DNA of 38,982 nucleotides from CAYOOT01 sp964405665 (GCA_964405665.1 CAYOOT010000018.1:1-38982); one strand, 5' to 3'. Shown: positions 30,387 to 38,843, counted from the first letter of the stretch. Program-made: numbers and translations. Notes: generated from the sequence alone by a model not told the origin.

Positions 30387-31352
30387 TTAAAGAGCAGCAG
30401 GAGGAAGAAGATTTATTGGATGAGCAATGACAGTAGGAATGCCATTTGCTTCTTGCAATATTTTTTCAAGCTTTGCCGGTTCATATTGTACTTCGGAGCT
30501 TATTCTTTGTGAAATCATTTTTTGTGCTTCCTCGTTAGTTATTTGATGTGAATATTCAAATTCCACTTCATCTTCTTTTAAAGGTGCATGAGCTTCAATA
30601 AATAATTCTTCTCCCTGCCATCCCACTTTTAAGGGTTGATCGACAAAAGATACCGCTGTTCCCTCTTCAACTAAGGAAAATAACAATTCAATATCTTCTG
30701 GATATAAACGCACACAACCATGAGTCACTCTCATTCCAATACCGTATTCTTTTTGTTCATTTACTCCATGAATAAGATAGCCAGGGATACCAAGCCGCAA
30801 GGCGTAATGTCCTAAAGGATTAGTAGGATCTCCTCCGGGGATTTGATCCGGTAAATAATCTCCTTCTTGAGCATGTTCTGCTTTAATTGAAGCCGGGGGG
30901 TTCCAGGCGGGATCCTTTTCTTTTTTTGTAACCTTTGTAGTACCCAAAGGAGATTTCCAATCCATTCTTCCAACACTGATCGGGAAAGTATAAACTAACT
31001 GGTTTCCACTCTCTTTTTCTTTTTTAGGAGAATAATAATAGAGACGTAATTCTGCCAAATTTAAAACAATACCTTGGTGGGGAGCGTCGGGAAGAATAAA
31101 TTTACTGGGAAGTAAGACCTTGGTATTTTCTCCCGGTAGCCAACGATTGACCTCGGGGTTGGCTTTAATGATTTCATCGTAGCCCAGGTCATAGCGCCGA
31201 GCAATATCAACCAATGTTTCTTCGTGTGTTGCTTCTACATACTTAATTTTCCCAATAATTGGTTCTTTGTCGGATAGAGGTAAAGGATAAGATTCTGCCA
31301 AAGCAAAATTGGCTAAAAAAATAGAACAAAATAAGAATAAAAAAGCTCTCAT
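30387..31352 (-). CDS. LysM-containing L,D-transpeptidase, ErfK/YbiS-like
   Basis: The start is taken at 31352 because the encoded MRAFLFLF...ANFALAES is a proper signal peptide. The open frame runs 48 codons further upstream, but that would overlap the divergent pyc start. The mature protein has a LysM-type peptidoglycan-binding region (about 35-80; EETLVDIARRYDLGYDEIIKANP). A YkuD catalytic domain follows (about 90-235) with LIHGVN (His near 193) and THGCVRLYPEDI (Cys near 212), then a C-terminal extension of about 90 residues. This is the architecture and length of E. coli ErfK, YbiS and YcfS, which attach Lpp to peptidoglycan. A Lpp-like gene lies 700 bases away, which strengthens that reading. 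Confidence 0.9.
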   Translation of the reverse strand: MRAFLFLFCSIFLANFALAESYPLPLSDKEPIIGKIKYVEATHEETLVDIARRYDLGYDEIIKANPEVNRWLPGENTKVLLPSKFILPDAPHQGIVLNLAELRLYYYSPKKEKESGNQLVYTFPISVGRMDWKSPLGTTKVTKKEKDPAWNPPASIKAEHAQEGDYLPDQIPGGDPTNPLGHYALRLGIPGYLIHGVNEQKEYGIGMRVTHGCVRLYPEDIELLFSLVEEGTAVSFVDQPLKVGWQGEELFIEAHAPLKEDEVEFEYSHQITNEEAQKMISQRISSEVQYEPAKLEKILQEANGIPTVIAHPINLLPPAAL

Positions 31353-31452
31353 TCTATGATAATACTTTAAAATTATTGCTTTTAAGCTGATCCCTATCAT
31401 AGAACTATTTTTTTCTTGGTCTGATTTAGTATTAATGCTACTTCCTATTGCT

Positions 31453-34400
31453 ATGCTGAAAAAAGTTCTAGTCTGCAATCGTGGCGAAATTGCCATCAGA
31501 GTATTTCGAGCTTGTACTGAGTTAGGAATAAAAACCGTAGCAATTTATAGCTACGAAGATCGTTTTTCCTTACATCGCTATAAAGCTGATGAAGCTTATC
31601 AAATTGGCATTCCTGGGGAACCCGTTAAATCATATTTAAATATTGAAGAGATAGTTCGTCTAGCTAAGGAAGTCGGAGCGGATGCCATTCATCCGGGTTA
31701 TGGTTTCTTATCCGAAAGAATCGAACTAAGAGAAGCTTGCGAAAAAAAAGGAATTATTTTTGTTGGACCAAGTAGCGAAACTTTGGCCATTGCCGGTGAT
31801 AAAGTAAAAACAAAGACTCTAGCTGATCAAGTAAAAGTCCCGACAATTCCTGGAAGTAAAGAACTAAACAATATTAAAGAGCTTAAAGATTTTGCTAAAA
31901 AAGTAAATTATCCGATAATTATTAAGGCTGCCTATGGTGGTGGTGGGCGGGGGATGAGAATTGTCCGGGAAGAAAAAGATTTGGAAATTGCTTATCAAAA
32001 TGCCAGCTCTGAAGCCTTATCGGCTTTTGGCCGCAGTGAAGTTTTTGCCGAAAAATATTTAAGCGATCCCAAGCATATTGAAGTTCAACTCTTTGGCGAT
32101 GGCAGTGGAGAGGTAGTTCATCTTTTCGAAAGAGATTGTTCAGTGCAAAGACGGCATCAAAAAGTGGTGGAAGTTGCACCGGCAACTACTTTGGCTAAGG
32201 AGCAAAAAGAAAAGCTTTATGATTATGCCTTGAGGTTGGCAAAAGAATTGAAATTAAAATCTGCCTCAACTGCAGAATTTTTAGTTTCAGAAAAAGGCGA
32301 AATTTATTTTATTGAAATTAATCCGCGGATTCAGGTTGAACATACCGTAACCGAAGAAATTACCGGCCAAGATCTGATTCAATCCCAACTGAAAATTGCC
32401 GCCGGAAAAACTTTAAAAGATATTGGGTTTACTCAAGCCAATTTGGTTTTTCATGGCGTGGCAATTCAGTGCCGGATTACCACCGAAAATCCGGAAAAAG
32501 AATTTGCTCCTGATTACGGAAAACTCTCCACATATCGTTCCGCTTCCGGTTTTGGAATCAGGTTGGATGCCGGTTCTGCTTTTACAGGAGCTGTGATTTC
32601 TCCCTACTATGATTCTTTACTGGTTAAAATAACAGCAAAAGGAAATTCTATCGCAGAAGCCGCCAGTAGAATGAAGCGCGCACTGAGTGAGTTTAGAATT
32701 AGAGGAGTTAATACCAATATTCCTTTTTTAGAACAGTTTTTAAGCAACGAAGTTTTTCTTGCAGGAAATGTTAAAACTACTTTTCTGGAAACATTTAAAG
32801 CGGATTATAAAAATCAAAACAGTAAAGACAGAGCCAATAAAATTCTGCGCTTTCTTGCGGAAGTTACAGTTAATGGACACCCGACAATGCCCGATTTGGT
32901 TCGCCCTAAAAAACTTAGAAAAATTATTGTCCCACAGCTAGATCTGGAAAAAGAAATTAATACGGCTGTGCTAAATCCCGAATTTTCTTGGAGAGGATTT
33001 TATAAAATCAAAAGCCGAAAAGAATTTATTCAAAGAATCCTCGATGAGAAAAGTTTACTCTTAACCGACACAACCTTTCGAGATGCTCATCAATCCCTGC
33101 TTGCTACCAGGCTTAGAACATATGACATCTTAGAGATTGCCAAATATGTTTCTGTAAATGCGGCGCGGCTTTTTTCTCTGGAAATGTGGGGTGGGGCGAC
33201 ATTTGATGTTTCTCTTAGATTTTTAAAAGAAGATCCCTGGGAGCGTTTAGCAAAAATAAGAGAAGCCGTGCCCAATATCTTATTTCAAATGTTACTGCGG
33301 GGAGATAATGCAGTTGGTTATACTAGTTATCCCCCGAATGTAATTAGGGAATTTATTAAGGAATCCACTCAGACAGGAATGGATATCTTTAGGATTTTTG
33401 ATTCTTTAAATAATGTTGATCGGATGAGAACGGCTATTACTGCTGTTCGTGATGCGGGAGCGATTGCCGAAGCTTGTATTTGTTATACGGGAGATTTGCT
33501 GGAAGAAGAAAAGAAAGGGAAGCTGGGAAAATTCAATCTTAAATATTATCTTAATCTAGCAAAAGAACTTGTTACAGCCGGAACTGATATCATTGCCATT
33601 AAAGATATGGCGGGATTATTGCGGCCGTATTCTGCTGAATTTTTAGTTCGGGAATTAAAGGCAGAACTTGGTTTGCCGATTCATTTTCATACTCATGATA
33701 CCGCAGGAACACAAATTGGCTCATATCTGAAGGCAGCAGAAGCGGGAGTTGATATTGTTGATTGCGCTTTTTCTTCTATGTCCGGCTTAACCAGCCAACC
33801 CCCCTTAGAGGGATTAGTTGCAGCCTTAGCTAATACAAAAAGAGATACCGGACTGGATTACAAAAAATTAACTCCCGTAAGTAATTATTTTGAAGCCTTA
33901 AGAGAAGTTTATGCTCCTTTTGAAAGCGATTTAAAATCGGCTACAGCTGAAGTATATCTTAACGAAATTCCCGGAGGACAATATTCTAACTTTAGACCAC
34001 AAGCCGAAAGTTTAGGCTTAGGTGAAAAATGGACAGAATTAAAACAAGCCTATACCGAAGTCAATAAACTAATGGGCGGTATTGTAAAAGTAACTCCCAG
34101 TTCAAAAGTGGTCGGGGATTTTGCTTTGTTTATGTTAAATAATAATTTAACGATTAAAGATGTTGAAGAAAGAGCGGCAGAACTTGATTTTCCGGAAAGT
34201 GTGATTGAGTTTTTTCAAGGAGCAATTGGCGTTCCTTTCGGTGGCTTCCCCGAGCCATTGCGCAGCAACATTATTCGCAACAAGAAAAAATTAGAAACAG
34301 AAGTTCTTGCCGATGCTGATTTGGAATTGGCAATTAAAACTTCTACTGAACTTCTTGGCAAAAAAGCCGAATTAAAAGATGCCTTGAGTTATCTTTTATA

Positions 34401-34899
34401 TCCCAAAGTTTTTAAAGATTATGCAGAATTTCAAAAACAATATGGTGATCCGACAAATCTTCCTACATTAGAATTTCTTTATGGTCCGGAAGAAGGGAAA
34501 GAAATTGTTTTGGATATCGAGAAAGGAAAAAGGCTTTATATCAGACTGATTACAATTAGTGAAGCTAATGAAGAAGGAGAAAAAACAGTTTTTTATGAAT
34601 TAAACGGTCATGCCAGAAATATTTTAGTTCGAGATAAAAAAGTTGCCTCAACTGTAGTTTATAATGTCCCAGCAGATCCGAGTAACAAAAACCAAATTGC
34701 CGCACCCTTAACAGGGATTCTGGCTTCCTTCGAAGTTAAGCTGGGTGATTCAGTAAAAAAAGATCAAGCCCTATTCACCCTGGAAGCGATGAAGATGCAA
34801 ACAGTAGTGCGGGCTGGTTTTGAGGCTAAAGTTAAAAAACTTGTTTTAAATGTCGGTAAGAAGCTTAAGGCAGGGGATCTGGTCTTAGAACTAGAGTAG
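31453..34899 (+). CDS. pyc: Pyruvate carboxylase, single chain
   Basis: The enzyme carboxylates pyruvate to oxaloacetate with biotin, ATP and bicarbonate. The 1148 residues hold all parts. First is the biotin carboxylase (about 1-450): NRGEIAIRVFRA, GYGFLSE, ATP-grasp GGGGRGMR near 162, and EINPRIQVEH near 288. Next is the carboxyltransferase (about 530-810): DTTFRDAHQSLLATR near 539, the lysine of IKDMAG near 717 that is normally carbamylated, and HFHTHDTAG near 744. After the allosteric/linker region comes the biotin carrier domain with LEAMKMQT near 1112. The start at 31453 (MLKKVLVCNRGE) is preferred over an ATG six codons upstream because the family begins there. The gene is divergent from the transpeptidase with a 100-base gap. 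Confidence 0.96.
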   Translation: MLKKVLVCNRGEIAIRVFRACTELGIKTVAIYSYEDRFSLHRYKADEAYQIGIPGEPVKSYLNIEEIVRLAKEVGADAIHPGYGFLSERIELREACEKKGIIFVGPSSETLAIAGDKVKTKTLADQVKVPTIPGSKELNNIKELKDFAKKVNYPIIIKAAYGGGGRGMRIVREEKDLEIAYQNASSEALSAFGRSEVFAEKYLSDPKHIEVQLFGDGSGEVVHLFERDCSVQRRHQKVVEVAPATTLAKEQKEKLYDYALRLAKELKLKSASTAEFLVSEKGEIYFIEINPRIQVEHTVTEEITGQDLIQSQLKIAAGKTLKDIGFTQANLVFHGVAIQCRITTENPEKEFAPDYGKLSTYRSASGFGIRLDAGSAFTGAVISPYYDSLLVKITAKGNSIAEAASRMKRALSEFRIRGVNTNIPFLEQFLSNEVFLAGNVKTTFLETFKADYKNQNSKDRANKILRFLAEVTVNGHPTMPDLVRPKKLRKIIVPQLDLEKEINTAVLNPEFSWRGFYKIKSRKEFIQRILDEKSLLLTDTTFRDAHQSLLATRLRTYDILEIAKYVSVNAARLFSLEMWGGATFDVSLRFLKEDPWERLAKIREAVPNILFQMLLRGDNAVGYTSYPPNVIREFIKESTQTGMDIFRIFDSLNNVDRMRTAITAVRDAGAIAEACICYTGDLLEEEKKGKLGKFNLKYYLNLAKELVTAGTDIIAIKDMAGLLRPYSAEFLVRELKAELGLPIHFHTHDTAGTQIGSYLKAAEAGVDIVDCAFSSMSGLTSQPPLEGLVAALANTKRDTGLDYKKLTPVSNYFEALREVYAPFESDLKSATAEVYLNEIPGGQYSNFRPQAESLGLGEKWTELKQAYTEVNKLMGGIVKVTPSSKVVGDFALFMLNNNLTIKDVEERAAELDFPESVIEFFQGAIGVPFGGFPEPLRSNIIRNKKKLETEVLADADLELAIKTSTELLGKKAELKDALSYLLYPKVFKDYAEFQKQYGDPTNLPTLEFLYGPEEGKEIVLDIEKGKRLYIRLITISEANEEGEKTVFYELNGHARNILVRDKKVASTVVYNVPADPSNKNQIAAPLTGILASFEVKLGDSVKKDQALFTLEAMKMQTVVRAGFEAKVKKLVLNVGKKLKAGDLVLELE

Positions 34900-34913
34900 T
34901 CAATTGCAAAACA

Positions 34914-34936
34914 TGATGGCCATCAGATGCTTTTTT
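34914..34936 (+). terminator. Possible terminator after pyc
   Basis: The 12-base palindrome TGATGGCCATCA (34914-34925) is followed four bases later by six T. A loop of GGCC would leave only four base pairs, so the hairpin is weak. Confidence 0.3.
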
Positions 34937-35003
34937 AAAATTTTTTGATATTGATCACTAATGATCGATCTAAAATTATCAATCTTTAAATTGGGTAATA
35001 TTT

Positions 35004-35249
35004 ATGGGACATTGTGACGTTTGTCATAATTTTTATGATAAGACATTTTCTGTAATCATGAATGGCAAGACACATACTTTTGACTGTTTTGAATGTGCAA
35101 TTCAAGCTCTTGCTCCTCAGTGTGATAATTGTGGTTGCAGAATTATTGGCCATGGAGTGGAAGCAGATCAAAATTTTTATTGCTGCAACCATTGTGCCCG
35201 AGAAGAGGGAAGTTTTGAAGCCAAAGATAATATTTACGATAATGTTTAG
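35004..35249 (+). CDS. Metallothionein-like Cys-rich zinc protein
   Basis: The 81 residues contain ten cysteines: C4, C7, C28, C31, C40, C43, C45, C60, C61 and C64, with several His. An N-terminal zinc-ribbon half (CDVC...CFEC) is followed by a segment CDNCGCRIIGHG...FYCCNHC. That segment resembles bacterial metallothioneins of the SmtA type and small proteins annotated as prokaryotic metallothionein. A cytosolic zinc or copper store is the most likely role; a structural zinc finger is the alternative. There is no signal peptide. The preceding 104 bases hold no clear promoter, although GATC occurs three times in 34954-34970. Confidence 0.75.
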   Translation: MGHCDVCHNFYDKTFSVIMNGKTHTFDCFECAIQALAPQCDNCGCRIIGHGVEADQNFYCCNHCAREEGSFEAKDNIYDNV

Positions 35250-35263
35250 TCTTTCTCAGCGCT

Positions 35264-35292
35264 TTGACATCTCCAATAGATTTATCTAAATT
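35264..35292 (+). promoter_or_regulatory. Sigma-70 promoter for the HAD phosphatase gene
   Basis: A consensus TTGACA (35264-35269), a 17-base spacer and TAAATT (35287-35292, four of six) give a credible promoter, with a leader of about 30 bases to the GTG at 35331. Confidence 0.55.
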
Positions 35293-35319
35293 ATTCGCTC
35301 CAATGTAATTATGTCTTTT

Positions 35320-35325
35320 GAGGAG
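35320..35325 (+). promoter_or_regulatory. Ribosome binding site GAGGAG that fixes the start at 35331
   Basis: GAGGAG lies five bases before GTG 35331 and overlaps the earlier in-frame GTG at 35325. The later GTG is therefore the likely start. Confidence 0.6.
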
Positions 35326-35330
35326 TGATC

Positions 35331-35975
35331 GTGCGCTATCAAGCAATATTTTGGGATAATGATGGGGTTCTTGTAGATACGGAACATCTTTATTTCCAAG
35401 CCAATCGCCAAGTGTTTTTGAATTTGGGAATGGAACTGGATTTAAATACTTATCATCAATTTTTTCTTGTGGAGAATCGAGGAGCTTGGCATTTATTGGA
35501 ATCTTTAGGTTGTGGTCAAGAAGCAATTTCTGAATTTCGTTTAACAAGAGATTCTTTTTATCGAGAGTTATTAGCCAAACAAAACAATGCTATCAGCGGT
35601 GCTGCCGAGATCTTGGCAGAATTGCAAAGCAAAATTAAAATGGGAGTTGTCACCAGTTCTCTCAAAGATGCTTTTGATATTATTCATCAAAGGACAGGAT
35701 TTCTTAGTTACTTTGATTTTATTGTTGCCCATGGAGATTATTTAAATTCAAAGCCTTCTCCCGATCCTTATTTGCGGGCCTTGGAACTTTCAGGAAATAA
35801 ACCGGAGGAATGTCTGGTAATTGAAGATTCAGAGCGGGGACTAACAGCAGCAAAGAGTGCAGGACTGGAATGTTGGGTTATTCCCACAGCCATGACCAAG
35901 CAAGGGGATTTTTCCAAAGCAGATCGGATATTAAGTTCAATTAATCAAATATCCTCTCTAATATTTAAAGATTAA
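35331..35975 (+). CDS. HAD-superfamily hydrolase, beta-phosphoglucomutase-like
   Basis: The protein has 214 residues from the GTG chosen by the ribosome site. HAD motifs are in order: motif I DNDGVLVDTE (nucleophile Asp and general-acid Asp), a helical cap (about 15-85), motif II VTSS, motif III lysine in SKPSPDPYLRAL, and motif IV IEDSERGLTAAKSAG. DxDGVLVD with a C1 cap and the KPxPDxY signature are typical of sugar-phosphate phosphatases and beta-phosphoglucomutases. The substrate is undetermined. It stands alone, with its own promoter. Confidence 0.88.
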   Translation: MRYQAIFWDNDGVLVDTEHLYFQANRQVFLNLGMELDLNTYHQFFLVENRGAWHLLESLGCGQEAISEFRLTRDSFYRELLAKQNNAISGAAEILAELQSKIKMGVVTSSLKDAFDIIHQRTGFLSYFDFIVAHGDYLNSKPSPDPYLRALELSGNKPEECLVIEDSERGLTAAKSAGLECWVIPTAMTKQGDFSKADRILSSINQISSLIFKD

Positions 35976-35991
35976 ATTTCATGTCGTTGTA

Positions 35992-36127
35992 TTAAGCGGA
36001 CTNNNNNNNNNNNNNNNNNNNNNNNNNNNNNNNNNNNNNNNNNNNNNNNNNNNNNNNNNNNNNNNNNNNNNNNNNNNNNNNNNNNNNNNNNNNNNNNNNN
36101 NNGCGGACTTTAGTCCGCTTAATACCA
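35992..36127. repeat. Palindromic repeat element interrupted by assembly gap
   Basis: TAAGCGGACT (35993-36002) precedes the gap. After it, 25 bases (36103-36127) starting GCGGACTTTAGTCCGC are identical to the repeat at 38419-38443. The gap therefore sits inside a member of the same repeat family, which is the likely reason the assembly broke. Compared with the 38406 copy, the two arms appear in reverse order. Confidence 0.8.
36003..36102. other. Assembly gap of 100 N
   Basis: Placeholder gap of unknown true length, flanked on both sides by arms of the GCGGACTTTAGTCCGC repeat family. Missing sequence could include further repeats or genes. Confidence 0.95.
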
Positions 36128-36167
36128 GATAATCTTTTTGAGGGCTTTGCAATACAAACTAAATGAC

Positions 36168-36584
36168 TTAACAAAATCGATCAAAAGCACTAGTTAATTT
36201 TTGAGCAATTTCTTCAGCGCTATATCCTTCAATATCATTTCTACTTACCATGTGAACAACTTTCCCATCTTTTAACAGAGCCATCGAAGGGGAAGACGGA
36301 GGATAGCCGGTAAAATAACTGCGAACACGTTCTGTTGCTTCTTTGTCTTGTCCGGCAAACACAGTGCTTAGTTTTTGAGGAAGTTTATTATGTTTTAAGG
36401 CCAAAGCTACTGCGGGGCGAGCACTGCCTGCAGCACAACCACAGACTGAATTAACTACAACAAGTAATGTTCCTTGTTTAGCATTAGCCATTTCTTGGTC
36501 GACATCTTGCGGAGTTTTTAATTCCTTAATTCCCAAAGAACTAAGTTCTGCTCTCATTTCTGGGATATTTTTAAAGCCATGCAT
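36168..36584 (-). CDS. Bacilliredoxin, BrxA/BrxB family
   Basis: The 138 residues match the YphP/YqiW (BrxA/BrxB) family. These thioredoxin-fold proteins remove bacillithiol or similar low-molecular-weight thiols from proteins. The active site CGC (Cys48-Gly-Cys50, within NSVCGCAAGSARPA) is intact, and FAGQDKEATERVR and PPSSPSMALLKDGKVV are family hallmarks. A C-terminal Cys is also present. AAGGAGA upstream gives a good ribosome site for the ATG. The gene suggests that this organism uses bacillithiol or a related thiol; no biosynthesis genes are in view. Confidence 0.92.
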   Translation of the reverse strand: MHGFKNIPEMRAELSSLGIKELKTPQDVDQEMANAKQGTLLVVVNSVCGCAAGSARPAVALALKHNKLPQKLSTVFAGQDKEATERVRSYFTGYPPSSPSMALLKDGKVVHMVSRNDIEGYSAEEIAQKLTSAFDRFC

Positions 36585-36642
36585 AAAATATTCTCCTTAG
36601 TTTTTAGTAGGGATTATATCATTTTCACTGGCAATAGCCAAA

Positions 36643-37155
36643 CTAGTCTTCATTGGAAATTTTAGGGCTATCTTCAAATCGATTATTAACTATGTCTTTA
36701 TACAATTCGCCGGGAAGCCAGGTTTTTCCATTGATGCATAAATAAATTCCAGGAGAAAGACTGAGTGCATTTGCGCAGGCAAATCCTAAATTAAAAAAGC
36801 CATCGGGATAGTCCTGGTTAAAATATTTAAAAGCACCGGTAAGGACAATTGTTTTTTGGGAAGGTAAAAGATGTTCTTTTAAATAAAGCCCTGTTTCAGC
36901 CATCGTGCAGGTGCCATGAATAATTACTATTTTGTGAGCAGAACTCTCATTGATAATTTTAGATAATTTTTTTAAATCTGCATCAGTAATATCTCTAGAG
37001 TCTTTTAGAAAAGGGACTGCTACCGAAAACTTAAAATGAGGTTTGATTTCTTTTTCCAAATATTTTTTTAAAATACTGTCTTTAGGAGAAACTCCAGTTT
37101 CTCTTGTCGCTCGATCAAAAGTGCCGCCAGTGGCAATAAAAAAAATCTCGTTCAT
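36643..37155 (-). CDS. Short asparaginase-like protein (N-terminal domain only)
   Basis: The 170 residues correspond to the N-terminal domain of type I/II L-asparaginases, normally about 330 residues. The first catalytic Thr is in ATGGTFD (Thr12). The second motif reads HGTCTM (80-85) where canonical enzymes have HGTDTM, so Thr82 is kept but the catalytic Asp is Cys83. VLTGAF follows near 106, and a Lys in ELYKDIVNNRFE may be the active-site lysine. The frame ends naturally, with no sign of a second-domain remnant downstream. Short asparaginase-domain proteins exist, but their activity is poorly understood. With the Asp replaced it may be inactive or have a different substrate. Confidence 0.8.
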   Translation of the reverse strand: MNEIFFIATGGTFDRATRETGVSPKDSILKKYLEKEIKPHFKFSVAVPFLKDSRDITDADLKKLSKIINESSAHKIVIIHGTCTMAETGLYLKEHLLPSQKTIVLTGAFKYFNQDYPDGFFNLGFACANALSLSPGIYLCINGKTWLPGELYKDIVNNRFEDSPKISNED

Positions 37156-37248
37156 AATTTGTTCCTATATTACTTTAATACTTAAGTCTTCTTCAAGAGA
37201 CAAGAATTTTATATATATTTAGCTGATTGCCTATGCTATCTTTTAAGA

Positions 37249-38343
37249 ATGAAACTAATTAGTAAATTTGCAGCTATTTTCCTTTTGTTACTTACATTGA
37301 TTCCCCTTGCTGCTCAAGCAGAACCGATTAAAATTGGTGTAATCTTACCTCTTACAGGGGATTTTGCATTCTTTGGTGAACAGGCCAAGGAAGGTTTAGA
37401 AATTGCCTTGCAAGAAATCAATAAAGATCAAAAGCAAGTTGAAGTTATTTATGAAGATGAAAAGTGTCTTCCCAAAAATGCTGTTACTGCTTTTAAAAAA
37501 TTAGTGACAATAGATAAAGTCAAATATCTAATTGGTCCGGCCTGCACCGGGGCAATTCTGGGGATGGCTCCTTTGGCTAATCAATATAAAATAAACACCT
37601 TGGCTCTTCTTGGTACCGATAGTGCCGTTGCAGCAAGCGGTGAATATATTTACGCTTTAGGTTTTAGCAGCGAAGAAGAATCGGAAAACCTGGCAAAATA
37701 TATGTGGAACAAAGGAATAAAAACAGCTGGTGTTATTTATGAAACAGATGCCTGGGCAGAAGTTGTTAAAGCCGCTTTTATCAAAAAATTTACAGCTCTT
37801 GGCGGAAAAGTTTTAAAAGATGAACCACAAACTATTCAAGATGCCACTTCCACTCCCGATTACAAACCAGTGATTACAAAAGTAATGTCCGCAAAACCAG
37901 AAGCTTTATACGTTGTTCCGGCATATAATGGCGGAACATTTTTAAAACAAATAAGAAATATGGGTTATAAAATAGAAGTATTTGGACCAGATACTTTTGC
38001 TATTACAGAAACAATCGATATCGCCAAAGCTGCAAGCGAAGGAGTAATTTGTGCCAATGCCGTAGTTGATGAAACAACTCCCGCTGCACAAAAACTGAGA
38101 GAAAAATTAAAAGCTCAGTTTAAACAAGAACCTAGTTCTCTATTTTATAGTGCTTTAGGTTATGACAGTTTGAAAGTAATTTTTAAAGCCATTAGCTCCG
38201 GGGTAGAATTTTCTAAAGCCATGTCTGAAATGAAGTACGATCAAGGTTTGATCAACATCAACGGCTTTGATCAAGACGGCATGTTCAAAGTGAAACCTGT
38301 TTTGATGGAAATTAAAGAAGGCAAGTTAGTCCAGATTCCTTGA
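37249..38343 (+). CDS. Periplasmic substrate-binding protein of a branched-chain amino acid-type ABC transporter
   Basis: The 364 residues have a signal peptide (1-24, cleavage after AAQA) and then a type I periplasmic binding fold: IKIGVILPLTGDFAFFGEQAKEGLEIALQEIN at the N-terminus, IGPACTGAILGMAPLANQ, and ALGYDSLKVIFKAI near the end. This is the LivJ/LivK-like family (Peripla_BP_6), which binds amino acids, amides or aromatic acids for import. No permease or ATPase genes are adjacent. A second member of the same family appears to end at 38850, so there may be a set of receptors here. The ATG follows TTAAGA without a strong ribosome site. Confidence 0.9.
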   Translation: MKLISKFAAIFLLLLTLIPLAAQAEPIKIGVILPLTGDFAFFGEQAKEGLEIALQEINKDQKQVEVIYEDEKCLPKNAVTAFKKLVTIDKVKYLIGPACTGAILGMAPLANQYKINTLALLGTDSAVAASGEYIYALGFSSEEESENLAKYMWNKGIKTAGVIYETDAWAEVVKAAFIKKFTALGGKVLKDEPQTIQDATSTPDYKPVITKVMSAKPEALYVVPAYNGGTFLKQIRNMGYKIEVFGPDTFAITETIDIAKAASEGVICANAVVDETTPAAQKLREKLKAQFKQEPSSLFYSALGYDSLKVIFKAISSGVEFSKAMSEMKYDQGLININGFDQDGMFKVKPVLMEIKEGKLVQIP

Positions 38344-38405
38344 GACTGTAAATTAAACTGCGTAATTAATTATTTGGAAATTCCATATACATAATTAAAA
38401 GCATA

Positions 38406-38509
38406 AAACGTACGGAGCGCGGACTTTAGTCCGCTTAATACCAAACTTTTATTCTGCTATACTAAAATATTTGGAAATAAGCGGACTAAAGTCCGCGCTC
38501 CGTACGTTT
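38406..38509. repeat. 104-bp MITE-like element: perfect 32-bp inverted arms with GCGGACTTTAGTCCGC cores
   Basis: Arms 38406-38437 and 38478-38509 are exact reverse complements over 32 bases, with a 40-base AT-rich centre. Each arm has an internal palindrome (GCGGACT-TT-AGTCCGC). The GC-rich arms contrast with the AT-rich window. A family member flanks the gap at 36003-36102. It has the look of a paired REP/BIME or a non-autonomous mobile element. It lies between convergent genes, where it could also end transcription from both sides. No transposase is present in the window. Confidence 0.9.
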
Positions 38510-38555
38510 CGTAGGAATGTATATGTTGAGTTTATTTACGCTCTTAATTCCTTAA

Positions 38556-38843
38556 TTATTTCTCATATTTCTGCAAGGCATTTTGGGCTTGAGGCGTATC
38601 AATTACCCGTAGGGCATAAGCCGCAGCGCTTTTAACACCGCTATTGGGATCTTCTAGACAAATGATTAAAGCAGGAACTGCTTCTTTAGCTTGTTCTCCA
38701 TATCTGCCCAATGTTAATGCGGCATTGCTTCTTTCAGCAGCAATTGTTGAATTCAATTGTTTAATTAATTTAGGAACAGCCGTCTTGGGATTTTCTTTAC
38801 AAGAAAAACAAACGATTAAACAAAGAAGTAATAAAAATCGCAT
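38556..38843 (-). CDS. Small HEAT-repeat lipoprotein
   Basis: The 95 residues have a short signal ending in FSC (Cys15), a probable but loose lipobox. Two HEAT-type repeats follow: VPKLIKQLNS...AERSNAALTLGRYG and VPALIICLEDPNSGVKSAAAYALRVID. HEAT repeats make protein-binding surfaces; there is no enzymatic motif. It starts six bases after the stop of the upstream binding-protein gene, so the two are co-transcribed. Function unknown. Confidence 0.8.
   Translation of the reverse strand: MRFLLLLCLIVCFSCKENPKTAVPKLIKQLNSTIAAERSNAALTLGRYGEQAKEAVPALIICLEDPNSGVKSAAAYALRVIDTPQAQNALQKYEK

Noticed and set aside
31353..31496. N-terminal extension of the ErfK-like reading frame (48 codons)
   Set aside because: It would bury the signal peptide inside the protein and overlap the divergent pyc start; the internal ATG at 31352 gives a normal signal peptide.
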